From Brettanomyces bruxellensis (Eukaryota; Ascomycota; Pichiomycetes; Pichiales; Pichiaceae), in NCBI RefSeq assembly GCF_011074885.1, contig NC_054688.1, positions 1,054,001-1,118,000 of the forward strand: a stretch of DNA of 64,000 nucleotides, in the 5' to 3' direction. Numbering within the stretch: the stretch's first letter is position 1; each line of letters starts with the position of its first letter. This document shows positions 28,401 through 37,257 of the stretch, one piece after another. Made by a program: the position numbers and the translations under genes. The notes under the pieces are model-generated. The model was not told the origin of the DNA. It did not search any database and worked only from the letters and a program-made list of their open reading frames with translations.

Positions 28401-31400
28401 TACATGCAGCAGAAGCTATCTGAGCTTCTTTGGGAATATTCGGACCGGGACTTTTTCCAGATTGTGCACTGCCGGTATGGGATTCAGGTCTCGATGGAGT
28501 ACTATGAGGCGTATGACCACCAGACGGAAAAAACGGAGATGACCGACACGGATGCAATTGCCGTCAGCAGGTATGTGATTCCCTACTGCTACAGGAAAAA
28601 GCACCCGCTTTTGAACCCTCCTAGAAACGACATAAAGTCTATCCTTGACATGGTGTACGAGAGTGTCGGAGATCTGCCTGGAATAGACGCAAGTGTAAGA
28701 AGAAACAACAGTATCATTACGAGATTTTTGGATAACACTGTTCTTGACATGGATATTATATCCGATGCATTTGACGGCAAGTTTGAGATGGCTTTAAGTG
28801 TTCCTGACTGTCTACAAGTGCAGGCAGCAAAGAACGGTGTATATTTCATGCAAGGACTAATGGCCTTGCACACATTCCGCATTAGGAGAGGAGCCATGCA
28901 GGGCCGTTCTGCAGATCTTGATTTTGTCATTAAAATGCTCCAGATGGACTTATCGTCTGGCTCGCATCGCATTGATAGCTGGCTTCTTTTGGGTGAGGCG
29001 TACTCCTATCTTGTTGAGGATGATATTATATGGACGTCTGACAAGCTCAATAACGAGGAGAAAAAGAACTATACTGCTTCTGTTCAAAAGCAGGCAATCC
29101 TATGCTACCTTGTGGCATTTAGCTTGTATCAGCACTACAAGTTGCTACGAAACGAAGAGAGAAAAACAGAAGAAACACTCGAAGTCTTGAAGCAAGGAGC
29201 GAAGTTTGAGCCTTTGGCTCCAACACTGTGGAATTTACTTGGCCGGGAACTTTATGGTGCTTGGATGAAGCCGATGTGCAAACTTGCATTCCGTGTCAGT
29301 GCCTCCCACACACATCTTTTGGGCTCACCTTTCCCATCCAACTCTATAATCAAGGATTCTGGAAACAGTACGACAATTCTTGATGGAACAAAAATTATGT
29401 CTGACACCGTCTTTTATCAGATACTTGAGTTGGTCTTTAGCCGCGCTTATTGCTCAAATGGCTCAGACTGGTACAGCCTCATGTATTTGGCCAAGGTTCA
29501 GTTGAAGCAGAGAGATCGACATCGTTTCCAATCGATACTGCCCAACTTATTGCTTTCATGCCTTGTCGGATTAAAGGAAAGCACTAGAGAGGACCCTATT
29601 GTAGAGCCACACTATGTTTACTGCTCTGCTCTCTATCGGGCCTTTAAACATGGTGAAATTGGTTATTCGTCAGCACTTGAACTTCTCAAGAAGGATCCTA
29701 TCTTTGCCGAAGTTCTTCCGGAGACTGTGGTAAGTAATAATGATTTTCTTGAGTCGTTGATCACCGCGTTGAGAAAATGCTTGTCGTACGATAAGAAAAA
29801 GTGGCAGCACAAGCCACGCTACAAGATTGCAAGAATCTATCTTGACGATTTCAAAGATCTTGAGTCCAGCAAGAAGGAAATGGACTCGATCATTAACCTC
29901 AAACCAACAGTGAGAAGTTTGAGCACAATTTGGAAACCGGACAACGAACGCCCTGGTAAGCACTTTGTGTACAACTTCATGTATATCAACTTCTACATCG
30001 AGATGTTGGACTACACTGCCGACATTTATCCAATGATCTATCTCATCAAGAAGTTGAGGAAGTTGGGCTCTAGCATGATTGGGCAGGTTAAGACTTTTGA
30101 CTCGGCAGTTGCCAAAGCGTGTGTTATGATAAAGAAGATTATGTACATCCACCCTGGGTACTTGGACTTGCAAATTACCCAGATGGTGTACTCGGAGTTC
30201 ATCAATTACTCGAAAGAGTTCATTGAATCCTTAAAGGGGAAGACCGAATTCACCGAGTGGGAGAAATCGACCATTTTCTTTTTAAATGAGGCGTACGAGT
30301 TTCGTAAAATGGCAAATGGATTTGCCGCAACCGGAATTATTGATGACTGCTACCACAGTCTATATCTGACGTTGTTCATGCCCTATCTTCAAAGGAAGCT
30401 TTTGGAGGTTAAGCCTAATCGTGAGAGTACTCAAGAAGAGTTGTCATCAAGCCAATCATTGGAGCTTGTTTCCGATAGCAGATTCAAGCAGGTCAGTTTA
30501 AAATCACCGGGTTCTGGGCCAAGAGAGAAAATTAGGGTTGCGAGAAGAGACATCACTCCATTCTGTGTCAAGCTAATAAAAACCCTGGCTCCCATTCTCA
30601 GCCAGTTGAGAAAAGAGGCTTTCAAAGGTAACTTTCTTCCGTATGACAAGGAATTGGTTCTTGAAAACAGAGAGTATGATAATGTTGCCTCTGCTAATAC
30701 TTTAAACTGGGAATATGGCATTAAGGAAACTGATAAATCGGCCAATGATGCAGCTGATATTGTTAAAGCAAAGTACCTTGTTACAAAGTATAGTAACCTT
30801 CCAGATTCAACACTATCAAGGTTAAGGGATGAGTTTGATATCAGTCTGGATATGGAATCGATTTTCAATAATGATCAAGCGCCGAATGCGGAGATATTTG
30901 ATGTCGGTGAAGTTTCTGGATCAGAAAACTCTGGAGAGGGAAAGGATATGGTAAAGAATGCTGAAAAAGATGCAAGTGTTGAAAAGGGTGCAAGTTATGA
31001 AAAGAATACAAATTCCGACAATAACAAATCCAAAGCATTGGAAGGTGCCCAGAGTTCAGAGGTTAAGCCAATTGATAAAATAAATGAAGATCAAATTAAG
31101 GTAAAAGAGTTCGAGAAGCAGGACAAAAATGCGTTAAATGCACCGGAGATCATTAATTTGGATGATGATAGTGATTTCGATGTCAAAGAAAGCGAGAATA
31201 CGCATCAATCCAAGTTGACAGAATTCTTTTCTGGAAAGCACAAGCATGAAGTTGTGGAGCCAATAACAGAAATCGAGAAATACCCAGTAAAGAGGAGGAA
31301 ACTCGTTATCTCTAGAAATTTCCAAACCAAAAAGCCAGAGCCGGTGCAAGAAGAAAGCAAGCCGAAATATGAAGATGTTGAAGATGTTGAAAATACGAAG

Positions 31401-31409
31401 AAAGACTAA
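25461..31409 (+). CDS. HIR3: Histone-regulation protein Hir3 (CABIN1 family)
   Basis: Hir3 is the large TPR scaffold of the HIR complex, a replication-independent H3-H4 chaperone and repressor of histone genes. The 1982-residue protein (1648 in S. cerevisiae) opens as the family does: MSSFTAINVTDDELDIEEH, then a TPR-like helix ALEVFDKALKFQKDRCFESASELYDALFEIEI and the acidic spacer of the first repeat region. The middle is alpha-helical solenoid. An acidic disordered segment near residues 355-400 has a SUMO-interaction-like TIVIDDD. The C-terminal 140 residues are disordered and Lys/Glu-rich, with IINLDDDSD (from residue 1897) and a textbook PIP-box, QSKLTEFF, at residues 1916-1923. These tail motifs are discussed as a finding. 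The ATG at 25461 is clear. Confidence 0.88.
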   Translation: MSSFTAINVTDDELDIEEHTRELQIEHALEVFDKALKFQKDRCFESASELYDALFEIEIISSRNDTHNPMIEQLKFMAYRNRGFLKVGELFDELEDDKEVVELKECDDTVGEKVAGGQNGTIVEQDEDHDILISRYHRLLSAMDDLTTALNHGEGDLKLMQIITEMFTFYGLNRAARFGFEYKIKPSEIDGGVNPNHNTDDLNWNISEPRTLLPNQVQFISRFKELMLRIGDRYSEIFLEVSKVLDNSLAQRILSTRKMQTLDFSKIISKEEFSRLRHSHAQSSVVSVPYNRQNMYDISALLENLEAVIPNAKGKAGNLHFPDDYIYTSKPIDRISIDFKLVEEPRDQDEKKQLKDTSLPDGKETIVIDDDVEQEKSLNEMNKATTEKDQLPSVNSEELTLAQRIAVKRLRSRNEAKIDELTPELFKDQAKFLDEFSKYIELCQIKLPKQDLIQTVISGSLKNKNVDFRIVNFQYYLNHWKSVQSKSLLTDFAPVSSSEKKESASDDDYMTMRNKSIEDILNVSSSSEDSERTPSASSLDAGCIFKKLTDFNKTGGHLYQLRWIVIDYLLGPIGDKGGNLVTNGSITDAALLSLEGITFSMNELLYKHYEAKLEDPRIENDMGSWEVALSIFELFVNCYLRILKRDKEEESTDMLTFDEDIGHIVERWETLFDDLFSFVDYQSVSPQLWLRFSWAKSCLLRNKPELSTKDVSSLLSKMSKVGERAKFDIPMVNYDFIPALNLNSIRIQLSKMDVLEAFTNDDKSNKILERILLQKGPSSEETDTEIEMRKLMENSPTLLKLRLWSILLTFYQNEYNIQSYKIGFGHVLSILVKELNALKQEDADTLGVNKKLLKILGVFCYLAKRYVSFLSSEKWNVKSAPSDREVLEKLMIFTRFAYVFLLHEDTAEMVSFRHTLKKDFAKAYECLVSLTVLSYTLVLVYYDFTLCDPSPDKINDFYSIIHVQLGVRHICNSSGGYLLDYMQQKLSELLWEYSDRDFFQIVHCRYGIQVSMEYYEAYDHQTEKTEMTDTDAIAVSRYVIPYCYRKKHPLLNPPRNDIKSILDMVYESVGDLPGIDASVRRNNSIITRFLDNTVLDMDIISDAFDGKFEMALSVPDCLQVQAAKNGVYFMQGLMALHTFRIRRGAMQGRSADLDFVIKMLQMDLSSGSHRIDSWLLLGEAYSYLVEDDIIWTSDKLNNEEKKNYTASVQKQAILCYLVAFSLYQHYKLLRNEERKTEETLEVLKQGAKFEPLAPTLWNLLGRELYGAWMKPMCKLAFRVSASHTHLLGSPFPSNSIIKDSGNSTTILDGTKIMSDTVFYQILELVFSRAYCSNGSDWYSLMYLAKVQLKQRDRHRFQSILPNLLLSCLVGLKESTREDPIVEPHYVYCSALYRAFKHGEIGYSSALELLKKDPIFAEVLPETVVSNNDFLESLITALRKCLSYDKKKWQHKPRYKIARIYLDDFKDLESSKKEMDSIINLKPTVRSLSTIWKPDNERPGKHFVYNFMYINFYIEMLDYTADIYPMIYLIKKLRKLGSSMIGQVKTFDSAVAKACVMIKKIMYIHPGYLDLQITQMVYSEFINYSKEFIESLKGKTEFTEWEKSTIFFLNEAYEFRKMANGFAATGIIDDCYHSLYLTLFMPYLQRKLLEVKPNRESTQEELSSSQSLELVSDSRFKQVSLKSPGSGPREKIRVARRDITPFCVKLIKTLAPILSQLRKEAFKGNFLPYDKELVLENREYDNVASANTLNWEYGIKETDKSANDAADIVKAKYLVTKYSNLPDSTLSRLRDEFDISLDMESIFNNDQAPNAEIFDVGEVSGSENSGEGKDMVKNAEKDASVEKGASYEKNTNSDNNKSKALEGAQSSEVKPIDKINEDQIKVKEFEKQDKNALNAPEIINLDDDSDFDVKESENTHQSKLTEFFSGKHKHEVVEPITEIEKYPVKRRKLVISRNFQTKKPEPVQEESKPKYEDVEDVENTKKD

Positions 31410-31521
31410 AAGAGGATATTATACAGTACATAACATACATATACGTACACAAGCCTTATTACATAATACATGGTAAAGCGCTAGTTTACAGTGGGTAAAC
31501 CGGTTGGTGGGTTGATAATAC

Positions 31522-32073
31522 TTAATTGTCGAATCGGGGATCAACCTTGGCCGCACTTTCACTAATTCCCCACTTATCCCTGACTATTGTATTTTGAACT
31601 TCAACCTCACTTAGCTTCGTAGGAGGTTTTTTTGCAATACTGTTCCTCAGCTCTTTTTGAAGCAGTTCCTGGTTCTCTTTCTTCTGTTTCTTTGATATGA
31701 GTTCTGACTCCTTCATTGCACAGAACTGCTCCACTGTCATTTCGCCTGCAAGGAGGTTTTCTGCAAATTCTGTGTCTGGGTTTCTCATTGCAATGAGATC
31801 TTTTCGAAAACGCTGCCTGTATTGAATTAAATTAGAATTGAATCTTTTGTATAAGTTCTCCTCGTATTGCTTCGAAATGTCTTCTGGAGCTTTCACCTGC
31901 TCCTTTTCGGTGATTCCTGCAACTCTGATTATTTTAGCAAATGCCTTTTGCATTCCTTCTCTGCAGGCCACTCGGGTTTTGTCCCATATATCATTTGGAT
32001 CATCTCCTTCGGCAATTCCGGCATCGGGAACCATTTTCTTGCCCTTCACAGATGATTTCTGTCTCCTAGCCAT
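31522..32073 (-). CDS. Free-standing TFIIS central-domain (domain II) protein
   Basis: This 183-residue protein consists almost only of a TFIIS domain II-like fold. ENLYKRFNSNLIQYRQRFRKD and the following AMRNPDTEFAENLLAGEMTVEQF then MKESELIS line up with the elongation-factor pattern (IY.....YK.K.RS...NLKD..NP.L...VL.G.I.PE.LA.M...EM). The N-terminus is basic (MARRQKSSVKGKK); the C-terminus is charged and ends KVDPRFDN. TFIIS itself adds an N-terminal LW domain and a catalytic zinc ribbon, and Bye1 adds PHD and SPOC domains. None of these is present, and the frame closes at 31522 with clear stop codons. It probably binds RNA polymerase II without stimulating cleavage; that is inference. It converges on HIR3 across 112 bp. 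Confidence 0.75.
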   Translation of the reverse strand: MARRQKSSVKGKKMVPDAGIAEGDDPNDIWDKTRVACREGMQKAFAKIIRVAGITEKEQVKAPEDISKQYEENLYKRFNSNLIQYRQRFRKDLIAMRNPDTEFAENLLAGEMTVEQFCAMKESELISKKQKKENQELLQKELRNSIAKKPPTKLSEVEVQNTIVRDKWGISESAAKVDPRFDN

Positions 32074-32627
32074 GTTTAGGAAATGCCAGATAATCTAAAA
32101 AAAATGCCTGTTGGTGAGCAATGTTGTGTTGTGCATAGATAATTTGCCATGCAACATGCCGGGGTAAATATATTTGCTTTTTTCTTTATCGAAGGATATC
32201 GAAATGTTAATTTTCGCAACTGGGAGGACGATAAGATCTCTGCTTATGCATAATTTTTTGGCCAAGTGAACGACTTTGACTTTGCTCTAAGTAACTTTAG
32301 GCATGTTGAGGTGCTTATCTCTGGAATCAAAGCTGAACGGATGAATATCTATCCTGTTAGGCCAGAGTGGTAACCTTATAATAATCATGATTGTCAAAAT
32401 CCTAAGCATCGCATTTCTGATTTTTTCTCGATAATTTTTCCCGCTTTTTTGGCACCTCGCTACCCCATACTTAAATTCTCGCACACCTGCAGCCCCAACA
32501 TGTTTTCTCGTGCTTTCGGGAACATGCCGCAATCTCCTATGAAAGGGATTTTAAAGTAGATATTCACGTCACCAACTACATTCGGTAAATAAAATTGACA
32601 ACTCGAAACTAGATTTACAATCACAGG
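32074..32627. promoter_or_regulatory. Divergent promoter, TFIIS-like and Nudix genes
   Basis: This 554 bp head-to-head spacer shows no repeat or strong known site. An 81-codon minus-strand frame (32287-32532) overlaps it and shows no recognisable features. Confidence 0.4.
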
Positions 32628-33584
32628 ATGAAATACACATTTCTAGACCTCGTCAAGAAGATAGATGTTGTGCCCTACTATTACAACCCAAAAGAGCACA
32701 AATCGTTTAGAGACTCTGTTTACACGTTTGTTTCTCATGATGGGTCCTTCCGATTGGGATACATGCTACCGATGGTTGCCGAGGAGTTCAAGAAGCATTT
32801 AGATGTGGTAAAAGTGGACGATAAGACTAGAGAAGTTTGCATTAAGCCATCTTTGAACACTCTAAGCGCCAGAAATCAGGCATTCAACAAGATTGCCCGG
32901 ATCTGGCGTGAAAAATGTGCGTTTGACCACCTGAAGGGCTGGAGAGATGAGTTGTACACGATCTACGACCCAGATAAGATGCCATACATGCGTTTGGAGA
33001 GGGCTTTCTGCCCGCTTCTCGGTGTTGTGATGTACGGATGTCATATTAATGGATATGTCATCGTACCAGGGACCGGAGAGTTGAAGTTATGGGTGCCGAG
33101 AAGGTCTGCAACCAAGCCAACATACCCAGGAATGCTAGATAATACTGTTGCCGGCGGTATGGGATATCCCCATGGATGTCTTGAGACAGTTGTCAAGGAA
33201 TGTTACGAGGAGGCAGGTCTTAAAGCTGGCTATGTGACGGATCACGTGACATCGGTGGGTGTTATTTCGTACTTTTACCAGTACAGCAAGGGGGAGTACG
33301 CGGGCGAGAAAGGGTTTGTTCAGCCTGAGATTGAGTACATCTATGATTTGAAGATGGATCCCGATACGATTCCCCATCCGGTTGATCATGAAGCACAGGA
33401 TTTCACACTAATGAGTGTAGATGAGGTGGTGGAAAGATTGAAGAACGGCGAGTTCAAGCACAATTGTGCGGGAGTCATTATTGATTTTTTCATGAGGCAC
33501 GGATTGATAACTCCGGAGGATGAGCCTGACTATGTTGAGATTCAGAACCGGTTGCATAGGAAGCTTCCATTTCCAACCAGGTGA
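32628..33584 (+). CDS. Nudix hydrolase of the YJR142W / DUF4743 family
   Basis: This 318-residue protein has an N-terminal DUF4743-type domain (about residues 1-130, with the ARIWREKCAFDHLKGWRDE region) and a C-terminal Nudix domain. The Nudix box, from GGMGYPHG at residue 176 to KECYEEAGL, keeps the metal-binding KE..EE core. The first canonical Glu (G-x5-E) is not in place. Relatives are annotated as thiamine pyrophosphokinase-like because plant and bacterial homologues fuse to such enzymes, and S. cerevisiae YJR142W has been linked to hydrolysis of oxidised thiamine diphosphates. The ATG at 32628 gives the expected length (342 in S. cerevisiae). Confidence 0.85.
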   Translation: MKYTFLDLVKKIDVVPYYYNPKEHKSFRDSVYTFVSHDGSFRLGYMLPMVAEEFKKHLDVVKVDDKTREVCIKPSLNTLSARNQAFNKIARIWREKCAFDHLKGWRDELYTIYDPDKMPYMRLERAFCPLLGVVMYGCHINGYVIVPGTGELKLWVPRRSATKPTYPGMLDNTVAGGMGYPHGCLETVVKECYEEAGLKAGYVTDHVTSVGVISYFYQYSKGEYAGEKGFVQPEIEYIYDLKMDPDTIPHPVDHEAQDFTLMSVDEVVERLKNGEFKHNCAGVIIDFFMRHGLITPEDEPDYVEIQNRLHRKLPFPTR

Positions 33585-33692
33585 GTATGGGAATATAGTG
33601 TGGGTTCAGGTCCCTCATCATAGCGTATCTACAGCCACTACTCCAGTGATAAATTTCAGTTCTAAGCATTTTTTATTTAGTTGTTACGTATC

Positions 33693-35969
33693 TCATTTGG
33701 TGAAGTGTAGCTTCATGTTCATCCACTGTCTCTTCTTGACCTCCTCAACGGACAAGGACACGTTTCCGTAGGTGATAGGTGCAAAGAACACGAATCCCCA
33801 AACCACAGCAGCCAATAAAGCCACGATAACAGCTCTGTACTTGTAGACAGAGATCTTTCCGATGGATTTCCGGTCGCCCGTGAACTCGGCAGTCCTGTTA
33901 TTTGTGAATAGAAACTCGATGATGGCCCCAGAAAGAAGGGCAGCCAGCAAGTGAGCAGGTAGGTAGTGATGCAAGAATCTCTGGCGGCCCATCAGGAAGA
34001 ATGGGAAGTAGTGGCAAGCCCAGGCTGCGAAAAAGAACGAGATGTTCATGTAGACTCTTTTTCTGGCCCGCTCGTTCAACATGTAGACTCCTCTTCTTCT
34101 GGTGACGAGATCCAAAGCAACTATTGCCAAAAAGCACGACATGCAAACGCACTCGAGCCACCAGCAAGGGATGTTTCCCACGAAGAAGATCTGCTGTCTA
34201 GAATCGTTTTTCGTCCAGAAAGAGACTCCAGAGAGACACATCGGCCAATCTTGGGGCTCGGAAGCGTACGGATGCTCGGAAGAAAGCTCATTGTTCTGCT
34301 TGAACATCTCGCCTTGCAACTCAATCCACTTACGCAAAAATGGCAGCTTCTTGACCTGCTTTGGCAAGTAGAGCGCCCTTGCACCAGTCAATCCGATGAT
34401 GCTGTCGACGTACCAGATGTTCGAGGCATCCTTGATCTCCTTATTTCCGTTCACCTCCTGCTGGTTGAACCCCCAGGATGGGAGAAGCTTGTCGTTGTGT
34501 GTCCACATGGCAACAACGGTTGGAACATGGCGGATTTTCACGAAAGACGCCTTGGATTTGAGAACATTTCCCGGCCGTTTGTCCACCGGATCAAATTTGA
34601 ACACCGTGTCGTTCATGTTGTTGCTCTGGTTCAACATCTGGGCCGGAACAACGGTAAATTCCTCGTTTGTGGGGTAGAAAGGTGAGGCAACGTCGTGAGT
34701 GAGGAGATATCCGTTAGTTTTCACGTGTCTGAGCCTGAAAGAGTCACCTTCGCGCACAGGGGACGTCTTGTTGATGCTCTGTGGAGACATATCCGAGGGA
34801 AGAATCTCCCAGTAGTTGTTTGTGTCGTTAAAATCGTTGACACACGTGACCTGCTGGCCCTGGGACGAGATTCGGCCATCTTCGTACCGGAGAGGGTAGT
34901 TGTAGAGATGCGAGTGAAGCAAGCACTCAGTGTCCTTGTGCTTGATGGTGATCACATCGTGATAATGGACATCTTTGGCCTCTTTGGCCAACACCGAGTC
35001 TCCAAGTGTCTCCTGGAACTCTGGAGTCATGAAGTTGTCGCCCGGTCCGGATTTCGACAAAACAGTGAAGTGGACCCAGAACCAGAAGAGATACACGCAG
35101 AAGGGGATCACCACGAGCAGCATGAGGCGGGCAGTGAAGTGCTTGGCGAAGTTCCGGAGCGTATTTCCACGTTTCACGTCTAGAATCTGCCACAAGTCGT
35201 AAACCACGGCTATTCCGATCGATGCGTATGTGAAAACGCCGACGTACTTGGTGGAAATAACGCTGGAAAGCGAGAGACCAGTCAGGAAGAGCCACAAGTA
35301 CCAGTCCCTGGAGAAAGGCTGCTTTCTCTGCTTGTAGAACCGGATGTAGCAGTAGATGGAAGCAGCAACAAAAAAGATGAGTGTTGCATCCAACAAGATC
35401 AACCTGGTTTCTCCAACGTGGGCGTTGTCGAGTGCAATCAATGCTGAGGTGAAGATGCACGTGAGAACTGAGTATCCGGACTCTTTCATGATGTTGAACA
35501 CAAGTGTAACTGTGAAAGTTCCGAAAACGGCAGAAAGGGCACGCATTGGGATGTAAGGCACGGAATGGGTCAAGTACGAGTCTCCAATATCGTCAAACTT
35601 GAACTTGCCGTCGTATCCGGACAAGTATGCGACAAATGCAATGAGCAGCTTTGCAAATGGGGGGTGAAGATCGAAGAAGTACGTTCTCTGAAGGTAGTAA
35701 GAAGCGAATTTTCCAAAGTGCACCTCATCAAACACAACTTCGCTCGGATACCAGATGAAGCAGAACCTCACTGCCGCCGCAAGAATAGTCATGAATGTGC
35801 AGTACTTGCTGTATGTTTTCTGCTGCGATGGGTCTATTTCTGAGAGCCTCTTGGAGTCAACCTCGAGCTCTTCAATAGGCTTCTTTTCATCTTTTTCCAC
35901 ACTGTGACTTTTCGGCTTGTGCTTGTGCTCTGGCTCGGCCCGGCGAGCCGCTCTTGACCTCGATGGCAT
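33693..35969 (-). CDS. PMT2: Dolichyl-phosphate-mannose protein O-mannosyltransferase, Pmt2 type
   Basis: The enzyme starts O-mannosylation in the ER by moving mannose from dolichyl phosphate to Ser/Thr of secretory proteins, in heterodimers with Pmt1-type partners. The 758-residue length equals the family norm (759 for S. cerevisiae Pmt2). A cytosolic basic N-terminus precedes the first span. The first lumenal loop holds the catalytic-type D81-E82 in PSEVVFDEVHFGK and HPPFAKLL. Three MIR repeats lie at about residues 330-530 (VITIKHKDTECLLHSHLYNY, SFRLRHVKTNGYLLTHDV, SFVKIRHVPTVVAMWTH). Further C-terminal spans include ACHYFPFFLMGRQRFLHHYL. Upstream in-frame codons reach a TTG at 36122 without a plausible sequence; the ATG at 35969 begins MPSRSRAARR. 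Confidence 0.95.
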   Translation of the reverse strand: MPSRSRAARRAEPEHKHKPKSHSVEKDEKKPIEELEVDSKRLSEIDPSQQKTYSKYCTFMTILAAAVRFCFIWYPSEVVFDEVHFGKFASYYLQRTYFFDLHPPFAKLLIAFVAYLSGYDGKFKFDDIGDSYLTHSVPYIPMRALSAVFGTFTVTLVFNIMKESGYSVLTCIFTSALIALDNAHVGETRLILLDATLIFFVAASIYCYIRFYKQRKQPFSRDWYLWLFLTGLSLSSVISTKYVGVFTYASIGIAVVYDLWQILDVKRGNTLRNFAKHFTARLMLLVVIPFCVYLFWFWVHFTVLSKSGPGDNFMTPEFQETLGDSVLAKEAKDVHYHDVITIKHKDTECLLHSHLYNYPLRYEDGRISSQGQQVTCVNDFNDTNNYWEILPSDMSPQSINKTSPVREGDSFRLRHVKTNGYLLTHDVASPFYPTNEEFTVVPAQMLNQSNNMNDTVFKFDPVDKRPGNVLKSKASFVKIRHVPTVVAMWTHNDKLLPSWGFNQQEVNGNKEIKDASNIWYVDSIIGLTGARALYLPKQVKKLPFLRKWIELQGEMFKQNNELSSEHPYASEPQDWPMCLSGVSFWTKNDSRQQIFFVGNIPCWWLECVCMSCFLAIVALDLVTRRRGVYMLNERARKRVYMNISFFFAAWACHYFPFFLMGRQRFLHHYLPAHLLAALLSGAIIEFLFTNNRTAEFTGDRKSIGKISVYKYRAVIVALLAAVVWGFVFFAPITYGNVSLSVEEVKKRQWMNMKLHFTK

Positions 35970-37257
35970 GCTTATTTGTTTTATTGAATGCAATGGATGT
36001 GATGGATTGGATCTGTTAGATATGACTGAGTACGAAGAATGAAAAAAAAAAGTACGATTAAGGGTCTGTTTGGAACAGGACGAACCGCTTGAAAGTAGCG
36101 CACTAAAAAGACAAAGATCCAAGGTGATCTCGATTGAAACGTGTGGTTACGTAGAAAAAAAAAGAAGAAAACGCATATGAAAAAGATGCGAAGCAAAGAG
36201 TAGAGGTGAGGACAACAGTGCGTCAGAATGAAGAATAAACAATGCGTGAAAAATTGACCGCGAAATGATTTGGAAATGAGCCGACCAAGAAAAATAGAGA
36301 AAAATAAAAAATAGTAAGGCAAAGAAAATAAACAAATACGAATAAATACAAATAAAGAAATACAAATAAAGAAATTCGAATAAAGAATACCGAGCCTAAC
36401 ACTAGGACCATCGCAGACAATCATGATATTCCTCCAAAGAAAATATTGAATTGTGTCACCCGAGCCGCTAACTTTGAGCAATCTTAAGTGAGTTTAAAAT
36501 ACAATAATATTAAGGAAGCTTAAATCAAGGCATGTGCTTTCAAGGCATGTGTTTTCACTTTAGATTAATGCTTTGTATTTCAACTGCCAACACAGATTAA
36601 TACCTGCTGAATGTACTGAAACTGCGTGTACAATACTATGGTGTGTTATCCCAGAAAAAGGAGATTCCTTGATTTGCTCTTTTCATGCAGTTGCCAGCTT
36701 ACTTCAGCAACGTTTTTCTCAATTTCGGGGCTTTCAATATTGGTTTAAGAAGGTAATTGCATTAGATAAAATATATAAACCTACACCACCCTCCTTTAAG
36801 CCATGCAGACCCTATCGCTTAAAAATCGCGCTGCTGCAAAGTGCCATAGTTTTATTGTGGTGTACGGATGTGACTATCCTGCCTGATCTAGAGGGCACCA
36901 GTTTGCGAGTGTTTGGGGTATATATTGTCAAAGTAGTTTTGTGTACTCTTTTCTGGGTAACAACAGCTTGTTTTATTTATGAATTTTGAACATTTACTTT
37001 GAAATTCAACTTTTATGCTGAAATGTATCTAGAAACATGGAATGTTGATAAGTCACCAGACAGTGCTGAAGCAGAAATGAGGGAGGAAAAAAAGCAGATG
37101 AAAATAAAGCGGTCGCGAATCTAGGGCAAAGTTTATTTATCCATCGCTATTTCATTTAAGGATGCTACATGTGCACAGTTACAGGTAGTACTTCGCAATA
37201 TTTACCTTGCAAAGTCATTTTCCGGAAAGTGAATATATTCAAGTCGACATCCAGGAC
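35970..37257. other. Divergent intergenic region, PMT2 and MGM101
   Basis: This 1.29 kb is A/G-rich on the plus strand near PMT2. It includes a degenerate 14-bp repeat around 36340-36390 (aaataaagaaatac). A 138-codon frame at 36573-36989 has no ATG anywhere in it and is rejected. I see no other feature. Confidence 0.45.

Noticed and set aside
36573..36989. A 138-codon plus-strand frame
   Set aside because: It starts at a TTG and contains no ATG at all, has no domain, and lies in a promoter region.
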